Source: Monomorium pharaonis (taxonomy: Eukaryota > Arthropoda > Insecta > Hymenoptera > Formicidae). Taken from it: a stretch of DNA of 64,000 bases. The notes under the pieces are model-generated. The model searched no databases. It saw only the letters and a program-made list of their open reading frames with translations, and had not been told where the DNA came from. Below are positions 1-13,693 of the stretch, in pieces (position 1 is the stretch's first letter; every line of letters begins with the position of its first letter). Both the position numbers and the translations under genes were made by a program. Where the stretch lies: assembly GCF_013373865.1 (NCBI RefSeq), contig NC_050474.1, forward strand, positions 5,183,561 through 5,247,560, given 5' to 3'.

Positions 1-2600
1 AAATAAACTCGATGAAAAGACAAATAATTTAGAAAAAGCTTACTTAAATCCTGTGCCTAATTGTTACTGTGCGTGTAATTTCGATTAAAAAATGTTTACA
101 ACGCCCTCGGCAGTAAACAATAAATATTATGCAAGTAAAGATAGTAGTTATACAGCAATCGAAAAATAATAAAGAAATCAGTTTTATCTTTAGTTTTCTG
201 TTAAATTTTTAGCTGTTTTGGTAGTAGTTAATAATAAATTCTAATTTAATAAAATATTTTTTTATAAAAATCATATCGTATTTCAAATAATATGATAAGC
301 AAGTTTATTCTACTATTTTAGAATCAAATTGTTGATCAATCTAAAAACAAAACTTAAAAAATACATCGCGTAACGAAATAAATTTAAAGAATCCTAGCAA
401 TGAGGAAAATACAACTCTTAGATTAGGTATATTCGTGATCAGAAAAATTGGAAAAATTACTTTGACGTTCAGGTATCACACTATAATACATCAAATAATA
501 AAAATTTCTCCTGCGTCATGTCGAAAGAATGTAATAAAACTGCATATTGGATTGCGACAGTGCGCGTTTATCTCGAATACCACAGCGGACGTTGCCTCAT
601 ACAAAGTCAGTGGTTAAATCTGCGAAGAGTCAAACGTCATTCGGGAACGTTGGTGTAGTCATTTTCCTGCACGCTTTCATTGTTGAATTAGCACTTAAAG
701 GATTAGAATATTTTCTTCATTTTCTGCGTTTATCACAGTGGTCAAAGAGAGTCAGTCACATGGTCGTACGTGCACGAGAAAGCGATTAAAAAACCATCCC
801 CTCATGCCTGTCGGAGGGGAAGGGGGTAAGAAAGGCGCGGGATGAAAGAGGTAAGTATTCCGGCGTGTTTAGTATTCTAGCGCCATTTGATTCCTCGGTC
901 TTGGTACGTGGGCCGCATTGTTTTCAAGTCTGACATCTCACTAAGGGCGAATAAAAGGTAAGAGAGGGTCGAATTTCGTGGGTATTCGCACAAGGAATAT
1001 TATCGTAGCGTGCGGCCACCACTAGCTAACCCCACTCCGTCCGTCTCCTCTGTCTCCGCCTCTCCTCTCTCTCTCTCTCTTTCTCTCTTGCCCATGCATC
1101 GCCGGGGCTTTTTCTTATTTGCCTTACGATCATTCCTGTTACTTTATGTTCCCGTTATCGGAACACGTTATTTTAATCGCTCACCGATTTTGTATGTATC
1201 GAAGTTGACTTGATGCATGAGTCGGTGACTTTCGTGCACCGAGTTTTAAACGGCTCTCACGTAAACCCGACGTTCTATAAGATTTCCATACGATAACATC
1301 TTTATACGTTAAACAGTTTTACATTATTATTACCTTTTTAATTAATCTCTGTGCCATAAGTTTCATTTGCGAGGAAAAAAGATTGTGCAGAGATAGACCG
1401 CATGCTCCATTAAATGAATCGATTAAATCCTCTATATGCGAGCTCGTTGAAAAGCGAAATGTTAATTAGCCGTGTAACTCTTCATTACGGGTAGTATCTC
1501 ATTACTTACATATCGATCTGGTAGTTAAATAGACAGACAATGGCACGATTGCAGGTAACTGATACTAGTACAATCTCTCAAATAGCGAACAGCTCTTGCA
1601 ATAGAGAAATCCTTTGTGATTTATCGAAGGAATACGAATTGCCGAGAGTGCGCCTAGAATGAAACCTGGCAACCGCTTGCACAATGTATGGGTAAATGCG
1701 CGAACAGCTTAAGTGGATGGGCTAAGATTATCGCCGAGAAAATTTGCCATCGATTTTTGCATAGGGCACATTGTACCCCCTTTGAATGCAGCCCTTTTAA
1801 GTAGAGCTATAAAATTATAAGTTAAATTCGATTTTTCTATCAAATCTGCGTTTTATATAGACAGAACCATTTTGCTGAAGTATTCAAAAACTTGGTTGGA
1901 CTCAGACTCAGATCTGAAAATAATTGTGTTAAATCCTTCAAAATAATTATAAACGACGTTCAAGCATGATGAGCTGCCAAAAGTTTTGACATTCTAGCAA
2001 TCAGCTTATTGCATCTTACGCATTAAGATAATATAATTATTTTCACGGCCCAATAAATATTTATTTTCAGACGTGTATCCAAGTTAAATTTTTTTGGATA
2101 CTTCAACAAAACCATTCTATCCGTGTGTCCGAACGCGTTTCAGCAAAAATACATCGCGCGATGACGATCATGTTTCCACATTACACTTTTCACTTACACG
2201 AAATCGGAAAGAAAGCTGTGTGAATCTTACCGTTGTCTCTTTTCCAACGAATCACATTTATAATTAAGACTTAAGTGGAAAAGTAAAAGGATAGTTTCAG
2301 AAGTCCTTCTCCTTCTGTTGGCATAAAATCATAAATGTGAGATTATAATTCATACCTCTTTCACTTCGCCGCGACCCTTTTAATGCCTTCGCATCTTACA
2401 TTGTCAGCGTTCATTGTATTAATTCGAGGAACGTATGAGGACCATCCCTCCCGACAAGATATTAGTACAAACCATAGGTATGAGAACCACGAATACTAAA
2501 TCTTACCGCGTACCTACGTGCCATCTTTCCGCAGGCCTCCCCCCCTCACCCTATCGTCCTCTTACGTAAACCGCAATTCCCGCATTGTAACTGCCGAGGA
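1..2600. other. Non-coding, AT-rich with a CT tract
   Basis: No exon recognised. 1-780 and 1800-2400 are AT-rich; 790-1250 is of mixed composition with a CT microsatellite at 1065-1089. Open frames here are short and without family resemblance. Confidence 0.6.
1065..1089. repeat. CT microsatellite
   Basis: Mostly uninterrupted CT dinucleotides with one TT interruption. Confidence 0.9.
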
Positions 2601-3791
2601 CACACAGACACACATTCACCCACACATATCTATCTTATGCATACCATCGAGGCGCAAGATACAGGGACACGTAAGTACGTACGTACATACGTGATTTCGC
2701 GCCACGACTTTGGTTTTGCTCGTAAACTCGTCGCGCTGATCTCAACTCGATGATCTTGCGATCTCCTCGTTTCCGGGTCCCCGGGTTTGCTGATTAAGCG
2801 CAAGATCCAATCCCGTGGTATCTGATCTTTCAATCGCTGATACGCGTTTTCCCGAATCGCCCATTCCGCCCTCCTTAACGAACGATTTATACACCGCCTG
2901 TTAAAAGACACGCGCGACGATTCGCGAGGAGAGCGCAACTGACGTAACTGATCGCAATTGTGCGATTTATACAGCATATAAATTTCATCGTTATCGACGG
3001 CATCTCTTGCGTCTCGATATCGGCGGAATATAACCGATATCGCGTGTGAAAGTTGCGGAAAGCGGTAAACATGTTTTTCTACTTGGCCATCTCTCATCGG
3101 AAGAATCGGGCGTCGCGCAGGCATCCGGGAAGGACTCGGAGCGTGTGCGAGATCCTTTGCGGAAAACGTTCTCGAAAACACGCTCCTCCCCGCGTCTTTT
3201 GACGTAAACACGCTTAGCGCAGCGGCCCGCGCGGAATATCGTTTGCGAACGGCGAGAACTTGTCCGTGAGCGAAACGCGCGCTCGCGCGGGCGCGCCGCT
3301 GGCCCGCGCCACTTTTTCGACGATCTAGGACGTATATAACAATGGACCGGGTATAAATAACGGCACACGCGGTCGATCCACTTGGGAAGTTTATATCGCG
3401 TTTTGTAATGGCGAAGACGCCAAATCCCGCGCCGCGGCTCGTAAACTCGCTCGCGGCTCGCCGGCTCCTCCGAACCGTGCGCAAAACTTCCGCGGAATAG
3501 AACTTGCTCGTCCGCCGTCCGAGTCTCGCGAACTGTGTTTTTGACCTCGACACGCCGATTCCGCGGGAACGGAAGCGACGGCACGCGAGCGAGGATGAAA
3601 TATCCGGCGTCGCGCACGCGGTACGGCGCGACGGAGAATCGAGCGCGAACGCGGTCACGTACACGGAATATTTTCTTTCGGCGACGTGGAAATTCGGGTA
3701 AACAGATTCTTCGACCGGAATTCGCGGATCGATAGGCGCGGGGCAGGTCGCACCCTCCGACCCCGATCCCGAAAACTGTCGCCCGGCTTTC

Positions 3792-3805
3792 GGGGGGGGG
3801 GGGGG
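3792..3805 (+). repeat. Poly-G run (14 G)
   Basis: Uninterrupted run of G at the end of a CpG-rich patch. Confidence 0.9.
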
Positions 3806-4553
3806 AGGTGACGCAGAACGGAGATGACTATCTCCCGTGTATACGTGTATACACAGAGGCGGCTAGAAATAAATAATGCTTAGTATATTTGCGTATGCAC
3901 GCCCGAAGGTTTTAATACGTTAAACGGATATCTTCTTAAAATCATTAACAATGGGTTTAATATTATAAATAATGGAAAATAACAAAAATAAACACGGGGC
4001 GATACGTTAATGCCGATGATCGGTTTAAAACTTTTATTATTGAATAACGCGGGAAATATTTACTGACCGCGTTAGCTTATTTGGAACTCTGTGAAATATT
4101 AATAAAATGAAATAATATAAATTAAACGCAGCGATACGGAAGGAAAAATTTAATTAACAAGTCGTGGAGGTAGGAGAAAAGATTTTAAATGATACCGAGA
4201 ATGTTTACACATCACCGTCCACGTTATTGCGTTATTATATTATATATGCATACGAGATAACATAATAATGAAGTAAATCTTTGACGATAAATAATAAGAA
4301 TAAGATGGATCGTGTATGATATTTCACGCTCTTTTCAGGTGACTTCTTTCAGAAACTTTCAATACTATAAATTTCATCTTTCCTTCTTTCCTCCTACAAC
4401 AAGGTCGAGTGAGCTCAAGCCGCCGTGATCGATCATATAGCCCGCGAGTTCGAGATTTTGTTTTGCCAGGGATGACGGTGGCTGCCGTCTCGCTGGATGT
4501 GTTTGGACAGCGGAACCGAGAACCCGAACCGAGTAGAAGAGGGTAAGGAGCAA

Positions 4554-4578
4554 CGTCGTCGTCGTCGTCGTCGTCGTC
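4554..4578. repeat. CGT trinucleotide tract, copy 1
   Basis: About eight CGT units. It encodes poly-Arg or poly-Val on plus or poly-Thr or poly-Asp on minus, so it inflates open frames through this patch. Confidence 0.9.
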
Positions 4579-4870
4579 AGGTCCCAGGCGGGCGCGGGGA
4601 GGAAGAACGCGCGGAGTTCGCGTGGGGATACAACGAGGACGGGAGGGTGGCGGATGGTGGCGTCGCCCGGCGCGGAAAATCCCGAGGGGATGGAGGAGAG
4701 ACTCGCGGGTCCAGATCCCAACCAGATCCCCCTCCGTCCTCCCGGTCCTGCTGCTGCTCGTCGCCCGCCGGGGGAGTCCGGTTGGCGCCAGTTACTGCGG
4801 GATGCAGACAGAAAGACGCCGCGCGTCGTAACCGTGGCGCCGGAGATACTCTCGTCGACGAGACCGACGG

Positions 4871-4897
4871 TCGTCGTCGTCGTCGTCGTCGTCGTCG
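4871..4897. repeat. CGT trinucleotide tract, copy 2
   Basis: Nine TCG/CGT units in the same orientation as the tract about 310 bp to the left. Confidence 0.9.
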
Positions 4898-5450
4898 ATT
4901 CCCTCACCTCCTCTCCGACGAACATCTCGCCTAGCCTCGTCATCTCTTCGTTCTCGGGTTGTCCCTGGCGGTACAGTCATCCACAAAATCACCGCGGATC
5001 ATGAGAAATTGGCCTCTTTTGAGTGGACGAGTGTGGTAAATTAATTAGCACGCTCGACGAGTCAACGCCCGGGGGATATTGGAATACGTCGCGTCAATCA
5101 TGTAACAATGGAGATTTTTTTTCCGATTAATTTGGAGCGGCTATCGGATTACTGCCGCGCGTTTGAACGTTTAATTTTATTGCTGGGCACCATCGATCGC
5201 GAAAGTAATCTGCTTATTCGACAACGTGAAAAGAAAGTGGAATTCTTGTTAGGAGATGCCATAAGTAATGCATGCTTAAAGTAGTTTCGTGGACTTCCAA
5301 TAGCTCTGACTGTTCACGGAATTACGCGAGCACCGGGTCCCGAGGGAGGGGGGGAAAAAGCTTTTGTAGATATTATAACGCACAGCGCGAGAGTTCAATC
5401 ATTTGAATAATTATTTTATATATGTGTGTGTATAACTGTGCATTTGTGTC

Positions 5451-5465
5451 GGGGGGGGGGGGGGG
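5451..5465 (+). repeat. Poly-G run (15 G)
   Basis: Uninterrupted run of G, preceded by a short TGTG tract. Confidence 0.9.
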
Positions 5466-7005
5466 AAGAGGGGTGGCCGCACATTCCGCAGTCTCAATTC
5501 AGCGAAATGTAAATGCGAATTTACTAACTTCGCGCATGAAGTAACTCTTCGTAATAACTTTGCGTATCTCTCCCGGGCCCTTATTTGCGCCGGCTTCTAT
5601 CGCGACGATGACAGAGGCCGTTACTTATACACTAATTTTCATTTTAAAGGCGACTTTAACGTATGCATTTCGCACTGCGCATCATGTAAATAGCGTTGCA
5701 TTAAGCTGGTTTTAAATTTAGAGCGACTCTGAGGTATCTTATCTTGTAATACCTCGTGTAATTGCCATCGCATGTATAACGTCTCTTAAGAATCTAGTGA
5801 ATAAACATACGCAACATGCATTTATATTATTATATAATATGATACAAGGAATTCGTCGCCCGTTGTATAACTTGGAGGAAGGAGGAGATTGGCCGCGTCG
5901 AAATCGGGCGATCCAAGGGCGGCCTAAGCGTTTGCCGTTAACTATTTTGACAGCTGCGTGCTTTAACCGCAAACTAACTTTGACAAATAGATCCTTGAAA
6001 GCGGAACCACGATGCGCCGAGCATTCGAAAAAGATCGAGTGGAAATGGAGGAAGCACATCGTAAACGTGGCGCCGGATACTTTATACCTACCCTCTTATA
6101 TTCCGCGTAGAGGGGCTGCCGGCCCCGTGTACAGTCTATAACAGAAATTTCCGTACTATTACGGTATATCCGGGCTGGAATATCGGAGGTCCGATCGTAG
6201 CGGGCGCAGGCCAGGCGAGAGGTGGTGTATTTGCTGTCTTCCGCTTTGTTCCTGCGCGAGCCGTGCACTCCCAATATACTCCATATCCGCCGTTCTGGTT
6301 TCTCGTTTTTCCTTTCTTTTACCCCCTCCCCCTCCCCTCCCTTCTCCCCCCTCCATACTTTTCTTCTCGTAGCGCAATACAAACGGTATGGACGACACGA
6401 GAGATTCGACACGAAAGAGCGGGCCGGAAGACAATAAAAAGAAAGAAATAACATTCCTCTAAAGGGATAAATTTTAGCAGTGCTATCGATAGCGAACGAT
6501 TATCACGGCTTCTCGGTCCCCTGGAAGGAAAACCCGACGAGCTTGCCTCGGTGAGGCAAAAATCTACGGAATCTATTGTACCTTTCATTCAACTGTTTTC
6601 CGCAATTTTCCCGTGCTTACTCTCCGGGTTATGTACTCTTTTACCGAAACCCCGCCGCGCATCTATCTTCTATGCTACCGGCGCCGTCCTTTCTTTTTGA
6701 CGTTCGCCCGACTCCCCCGCTGCTGGTAAAACATGCATACATTTCCGACGGTTTTAAACCAGCGGCTGGCCGGCGCGTTCCGCCGGACGGATATTTTCTG
6801 AATTATGAAAGGCGCGTCGTTGAATCATGTATACAGGTATATACCCGTCCCGGACTGAGGGGGGGAAGGAGCGATCTTAATGCGAGTACGATTGTTTTAT
6901 GTGTGCCGCGCGCGAACGTGCATCGACAGAATTCCATGTATCTTGCGTCGCACGCTACCTTTGACCTTTTTCCCTTCGATACTTACATTACTCGCTATTT
7001 CTCGG

Positions 7006-7072
<67 letters not shown>
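7006..7072. repeat. Compound (CT)n(GT)n microsatellite
   Basis: CT units from 7006 to 7036 pass directly into GT units from 7037 to 7072 with no interruption. Confidence 0.95.
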
Positions 7073-7073
<1 letters not shown>

Positions 7074-7997
7074 GTAGCTGGCAAAATTGATATACATGGA
7101 GCAGAGATCAACTAAATTGGATGTCTCGCCGCATAAAATCTCGGATAATTTTTTTAAATAAAAATAGTCGCGCTTTATTTTCATTTTAGCCACACCGTGT
7201 GTTGCGCAAATTAATTGAAAGTACACATAAAAGTATATAAAATTATAAAAATATTTAAGTTCTGGAGTATACACACACATTTTTAAAAAAATGAGTTTAT
7301 AAAGCGCAACGGCTATATTTATATTCGATATTGCGTATCGCGTTATTTATAACAAAACGGCCATATATAAAATTATAAAAATCGTGCTTGATTAAAAGGC
7401 AGTAACCATGTCCCACTTCCACCTGCATTTACGACGCGTAAACGGCGCAGTAAATTTTTCCACAGGCATAAATTTAGAATTTTGCAGAGTAGCAACGCTC
7501 ACATTATGCGGCTCATATATCGTCCAATTTGAATGAGTTTGCTGATACTTGCTCGTCTGCCTCGTTGCAATTTTAAAGAGCGACTCGCTCGTTTTCGCGC
7601 GACTTCGCGCTACTCGACCTAATCTAATAAAAACAACTAATACGCACTAAAAATGTATCAAGTCATCGTTGTGGACACAGTAGACACGCCGTCGGGGAAA
7701 AAAAAGAAACGTTCTATATTTTTTCTCGATACGTGGAGACGCGTATTTAATACGGGGCGCCACCTTCCAAACATATACATCCAAACTCTCTGGCAAGCAA
7801 TAAAAACGTAAATTATTACCGGTTACAAAACATGACAGTAACAGCGGTGCGGTGCAAACGTTTTTTCGTCGCGCCATTAAACGCACGATAATAAGTGCCG
7901 CTTGATTATCACGCTGGAAACGTGACTTTTTGGATTTTCCAAACTACTGCCGGACGAAGCGCGTGTACGTATTAGTTTAAGTGATGAGGCAGAAAAG

Positions 7998-8000
<3 letters not shown>

Positions 8001-8039
<39 letters not shown>

Positions 8040-8095
8040 GTAGAGAGAAAAAAGGAAGAAAAAGAGAAAAAGAGAGCGGAGGGTAACGAGGGTTA
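8001..8095. repeat. GA microsatellite with purine-rich tail
   Basis: Perfect GA units from 8001 to 8036, then an almost all-purine strand to about 8095. Confidence 0.9.
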
Positions 8096-8222
8096 AAGTG
8101 CGAATACTCGTCAATTATGAAACGGTTCTCCTCATCGGGAAAAATTGCGCCCTATTAAGGAAAGTACTACGTGTCCGAGTGAAATTTTCGGCCGCCACTG
8201 CGGAGGATAAAAACAAGCGGGT

Positions 8223-8233
8223 GGGGGGGGGGG
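8223..8233 (+). repeat. Poly-G run (11 G)
   Basis: Uninterrupted run of G. Confidence 0.85.
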
Positions 8234-8640
8234 AGAACGTACAATAGCCACGGAATGAATCGCCACCTCGCACGCAGAGGGACAAAGCGATGTCTTAACG
8301 GTATTAATAAAATTATTATCCCCGGGGCAAGGCAAATGGATCACGTGAGGGGTGAGCGATTTATCGCGCCCCTTTCGCCGGTGGCTCTGTGTATTGTACC
8401 GAGCACAATAAGAACACGTCTGTCTCTAGCACTCGACGTGACGTGATTTCGTCTTTGCTTCATTATTGAGACTTCATTACCGTAATAGCGAAACACTGTT
8501 CGCCGTCCTCGTAGCATCGGTATGACAAGATTCTACTTGCGGACTTTATTTGATTATTGCACAATGGCTTTCCTCGCGCACACAGGCGCACATCTGCAGG
8601 AGCGACAGAGACTTTCTTACAAAGTACGAGGAGCTGGCGT

Positions 8641-8651
8641 CCCCCCCCCCC
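8641..8651 (+). repeat. Poly-C run (11 C)
   Basis: Uninterrupted run of C followed by a C-rich stretch. Confidence 0.85.
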
Positions 8652-9200
8652 TCCCCCTCTCCCTGAAAGTTGTTTCCTTCAGTTGTGGAAAATCGTGATT
8701 TACATATGAACGGAGGAGAGACGCGCACGCGGCCGAAAAAGCGTACGGGCATATAAATACGTTTTATCGTTTTTCGCTCGCGTGTTGCGCGCGCCCTAAA
8801 AATTTCGCCCGTATTGTCGTGCGCCGATGCTCCCGCGGAATATTTCATCTCGGTCCGCTGACGGCCGCGCGCTTCCGCGGAAGTTCACCGTTACCTTCAC
8901 TCCTCACCCCGCCCCCTCGGTCCGAAACTTCCTTCGCGCTTTATACGAAATTGATGAACTAAGGAAGAAGTATTTCATACGGCGGCGTGGCGCTCTACCC
9001 CGCACGCGGTAGTATCGCGGACTACATGGGGAGGTATATACGCGCCGCGCGGAGAAACCTCGAGAGCACGTATCCGTGCGAGTTTTTGTTCGTTAACCGG
9101 AAGCGGAGTTCCGCGAGCTGCGCGATCCGCGAAGGGGTAATAACAGGTAATAACGGACGGCAAGGAGAGACGCGTGTATAAACGAGAGCGCTGGATTTGT

Positions 9201-12200
9201 CGCCGCTATTTGCTTTTCAGGCTTGCAATATTGGAAATTTGTTTTGCCTATATAGACACATTGTTTATAAGTTCGAAAACACTTGAGATTTTTTCGCATC
9301 TTCACGAAAAAATGTGGAAAAATTTTTGAAAAAATTATGCAAATCGAGAAAATTGTAACGAAAGTTTTTATCTCTTCTTTTTTCTTTTTTTTTTTCTTAA
9401 AGTCTTTCATTTAAAAGTTGAAAGTATTTTATAGGAAATGAGTTTTTACGCAAGAAATTCTTTATCGTTGCAAATAATTCTTTATCGTACTATTTTTTTT
9501 TAATGATTTTAAAGCTTAGGTAGAAAAATCGTTTTAACATATTCGCTGCCAATAAAACATTATCGCCAGTCCAGTAAAAATAATAAAACTGAACAACTAT
9601 AATTGTCCATGTGTGTGGTATATGTAAAAATTAACAAAAGTTAAACAACTAAGGTTATTTAAGTATAATAGTGAACGTGTTAAAATATTTTTTATTAACT
9701 TTATCCGATAATATTTTATCAATCTTGCAGCACTTTAAAGTAAAAGTATTGAAAAAATATCAATTTTTAATTGTAATTTATGGAAAAAATATGGTAAAAT
9801 AAGTCTGCCTCTTCTCTTTAAAATACATCTTTTAAAACTTCTCTATGAATCTTTTTTCACTAAAACATTTAATTTTTCACGAAAAATGCAAGAAAATGGC
9901 AGGCGTTTTCGAATTTATCAATGGTGTATATCTACATAGTATATACCTATACATTTCATTTTGCACGAATGGCCGCCATACATTCCCGATTTCTACAATT
10001 GTCCGAAAAGTATCAGTTACATCTCGGTATTTGAGAAATTTCTATTTCACATTTCACACCGCCACTCCGCGCAATGCGCCCTACGTGTCCCTTTCGATGG
10101 CGCACGAACGTCACTTATTCGCACCGCAATGCAACTCCGACCGGAAGAAAATTAGCCTCGAACGAAATCGATTAGCTCGACCGTACCATGAGCGGCTTTA
10201 AAAGTAATTTTGAATTATCCGCCAGTGCAAATGCGCTTCGCGCGCGGTCGAATGGCGATAAGAGAACTTCTCTCATCGAATGGCCGAAGCTTTAGGATCT
10301 TTTTCAGGAGAAGGAAAAACTGCTTCGGGTTCGTAAAAGCGGCTCGGTGCCCGGCGCTTTCCAATGACACACGGGTCGTCCCGCTTCGGCGAGCAGCGAA
10401 GTGTGATAACACCGTGAAACTTTTACGGGTAAATAAAGACCAATACACGAAACAACGCGGCCATCGTAAAATTTTTACGGGTTGGAAGGGCGTTCCGCTT
10501 CTTACGTTTTTTTTTTTTTTCTCCACGAGCTCCCTTAGTCGGAAAAATATCCTGGCGTTCCAATATTCCGGGAAGCCAGATCCGCAATCGCGGTGTTACA
10601 CTCCTTTTATTGTCCTGTCTTTTTCATTCAATAAGTAATTTTACAGCGCGGGCATTATTAGACTTCATCAATGAGTTTCGATTTCGTTCGATGTTTGTTG
10701 CGACAATATATCCTTTAGCTACGCGAAAAATGTACGAAAGAAAAGTATAGAAGTTTCTGATATCTGAAAGAAGAATATGTTTTTTTCTAGCAAATTGTAT
10801 TAAGATATTATAAATATTATATTAAAGATAATTATACGTTGTATAATATTTAATATAACATATGTATATCTTTATGAAAAGTAATTATTATATAATTTTT
10901 TAAACTCTTATAATGCTTGTGCAAACCATTGCCGTAACAGTGACGAAACATCTTATATATTTGAATACATTATCAAGTTTAACAATGTATAATTTGACAG
11001 GGAGAGAATATCTCATTATATATAAATACATATAATTTTCCGTCTTAGGTAAAGAGAACTTTGGGAATTATATCACGGGTGGAAATTTTCGCAACGTCAA
11101 GGTTGGCTGCAAAGTTATCGTGAAGTTGCCCTGAAGTTTAATGCAAACCTTACAAAATACCTCGTATCACCGTTCCCCATCGCGCGATTTAATATCGGAA
11201 ATCAAAGGATTAAGTTCCGAAGGAATAAGTAAGCAAGACGAGATCTTGCTTTTTAATTAGCCGAAGGGAAAATTCGACGAAGAAGTTGTCGAAGTTTCGG
11301 GAGCGAAACCTTGTGCGAAACACCCCCGGTATTACTCGTTTGTATCACGCAAATACGGGCTCGAGAGGAGACCGTATAATAAACTAGCCGGAGGAAGGGA
11401 GGCGCCATAGGATTTCGATCGTTCTAGAGCACGACGGGGTCTGGACACAAAGGCGGCATTCTCGGACAAGAAAGTGGCGTATATACGAGACAGGAAGAGA
11501 GGAGGCGGAGAAGGACTTGTCGAGCGCGGGGCAGAGGAAAGGGGTGAAGGAAGGGCGCGCGAATTGCGGCCCTGGAACGTTCGCTGCGCGAACACACAAT
11601 AAAACCCCATCGATTTTCACTTAGAGAAAACTCGGGCACTCGCTTTTACATTTATTCGAGTTATCTTGGTCTGTGTCATTCGGGAGAGAAGCCAATGCAT
11701 CGACGAACGAGCGACCGGGAAGGAAAAACCGCACTTCCCGTCCCGTGATTTCCACCGTTCGCTACCACTCCGGATTCACCATGCCGGACTCTTCATCCCT
11801 TAACCTAAAGGGCATTGCTCATTGGTGCCTTTATCGTGCGCCTTATCACCGTGTTATTTATTATTGTCGGCACGGAGAGTACATTAAATTTCCATTACCT
11901 TCCTTAAGCGCAATGGCGGAGCGAGAATTCGATTCGTAATTTATGCCTTCCTCGTTTGGATACCGAGCGCGTAACCTGCGTGTGCAGTTGCCTCCTCGGT
12001 ACGTGTTAATGCACTGTAAAAATTGATAATTTCATATCGTTTTTTCCGATATAAATAATACCGACAATGTGCTCTTCAACTAGAGTTCGATTTAATTTTC
12101 GTTACTTTGTCCACACATTTTTCGAGATGTAATCTTCTAATGAAAATTTCCCATTAAAAATTTCCCCCTTTCGTAATAATCGGCGTAACTTGATGTAACG

Positions 12201-13500
12201 TTCGCTATGCACACTTACATATATGTCACAAAAGCAGAAATAGCGATATTTGTAGCTATTGTTTGTTGGAGAAGCAGCGAAAGCGGAACGGCGCGCAACT
12301 GAAATCTCGCTTGCCAATCAATGGCGCTCACAATCAATATGATTGGTCATGTGGTGGAGATAAAATTGAGCACATTCATCAAGCCTTAGTCAGACTGATG
12401 GCCGTAAACATGTTCCGGTTTTGTGACAAGTCTGGGTATCAAACAATTTATGCAGCCGTCGAACGTGAGCGGAATTGAACGGTACCGGGCCTGTCAAAGA
12501 TCCCATTCGGCTTATGTTAAAATAAAAATGAAACTTAATCTCCCTGATGTCAGGCAGAAATTTATCGTCCGTTTCGTACGAGCGCTTAAACTGACATTGT
12601 CGTCGTTGCGGGGAAATGTTTCGCCCGCATTTAACAGAATTGTGATGGATATATAAATATCACAAATATGCGCGGTCGAAAATTTAAATCGTCCCTCTTT
12701 ATATCCATTACAAATATTTTGAAATTTTATCAGCATCGCGTGAAATTCTATCCGCGTCCATGAAACAAAATCCTTTTTTTGTTTTGTTTTAACTAAAGGG
12801 ACTCATTAAGGCACGCGTTTGTCTGTAACGCGGTTTGTAATTGTGCAAACGTGTTGAGCTGAGTTATTAAGCTTTGAATTACGTAGTTAATGAACAGAAG
12901 ATTATTAAAACTGTCGCTATCTGCGATGCGTTCCGCCAAGCACACAGCTCTCCCGGATAGTTAATGAAATTATTTGGGAGGTATTCCGAATTATCTGTTT
13001 CGGGCTCACTGAGCGCTTAGTGCTACGTGCGTATGACACCTCGATATACATACAAAGAATAACGTCCACGCAATCTGCGGTATTTTGCGTAAATACAACG
13101 CATTGTATCGAATAAGCATTCAATGGCTATCTGTAGCAAGCGAGGCTTTTGACAATTTAACGAGGTAAAGTATATCCGATATTGTCGAAGCAGTAAAATT
13201 TGCATACTCTCTAAATTAATAGATTAAACACAGTTCTTAAGGACAGTGAAATGTCACTAGCGAATACTGATGGGTATAATTACACAAGTACAGTGCTGCA
13301 AACGAGATTTCACTAATTCCAATTTAAAGAGTACAACTTTAGGCAATTGCAAAAATTTATCGTGTATTTGCGCTCGTTGTATTCGCGCTCGGGTCGCTCT
13401 ACCCAATTTTGCGGCCATAAGTATAAACAACTTCGTTTACGCTCTCATGTTGAAATTCGTTAATGTATCGCTCATTAAGGCGTAATGAAGAGTAAATAGA
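9201..13500. other. Non-coding, mostly AT-rich
   Basis: 9200-9850 and 10640-11050 are AT-rich; the latter holds an all-A/T inverted repeat (10811-10821 with 10842-10852). 10200-10500 and 11330-11640 are GC-richer with overlapping short open frames lacking recognisable domains. Nothing else seen. Confidence 0.6.
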
Positions 13501-13676
13501 GTTTGTGCTCTCCCTTGTAGTCGGAGGACAAAAAAAAAAAGGACCGTAACAGAATCAGCGAGGCATGCAAGCTGTGATGCATCGAGCGCACGTAGCGAAA
13601 ACAGGCGGGGGTGAAAGTTAAGTTTGTTCTACTTTTATCGTGCTGCCGCGCGCGCGACGAGGAGTCTCGCTCTTTT

Positions 13677-13693
13677 TCTCTCTCTCTCTCTCT
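13677..13693. repeat. CT microsatellite
   Basis: Short perfect CT tract after a T-rich lead. Confidence 0.85.

Larger units (their letters stand above)
2601..5000. other. Two CpG-rich patches without a recognisable gene
   Basis: 2880-3790 is strongly CpG-rich and leaves several long overlapping open frames on both strands (344 and 208 codons on minus). They are rich in Arg and Ser and look compositional. It ends in a 14-G run (3792-3805). 4480-4990 is a second CpG-rich patch bracketed by two CGT trinucleotide tracts. Either could be a promoter or first exon of an unseen transcript, but nothing in the sequence proves it. 3840-4480 is AT-rich with nothing visible. Confidence 0.5.
5001..9200. 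other. Non-coding, microsatellite-rich
   Basis: Holds a 15-G run (5451-5465), a compound CT/GT microsatellite (7006-7072), a GA tract with a purine-rich tail (8001-8095), an 11-G run (8223-8233), an 11-C run (8641-8651) and a CpG-rich stretch at 8690-9190. No coding exon recognised on either strand. Confidence 0.6.

Noticed and set aside
1750..1800. Minus-strand CPM-containing peptide considered as a missing C-terminal exon
   Set aside because: No acceptor of quality and no further match; similarity is a few residues only.
2630..3664. 344-codon minus-strand open frame
   Set aside because: Overlaps another 208-codon frame and plus-strand frames in a CpG-rich block; Arg/Ser-rich with no domain, so best explained by composition.
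7016..7072. Overlapping frames with Ser-Leu or Cys-Val repeats
   Set aside because: Direct translation of the CT/GT microsatellite.
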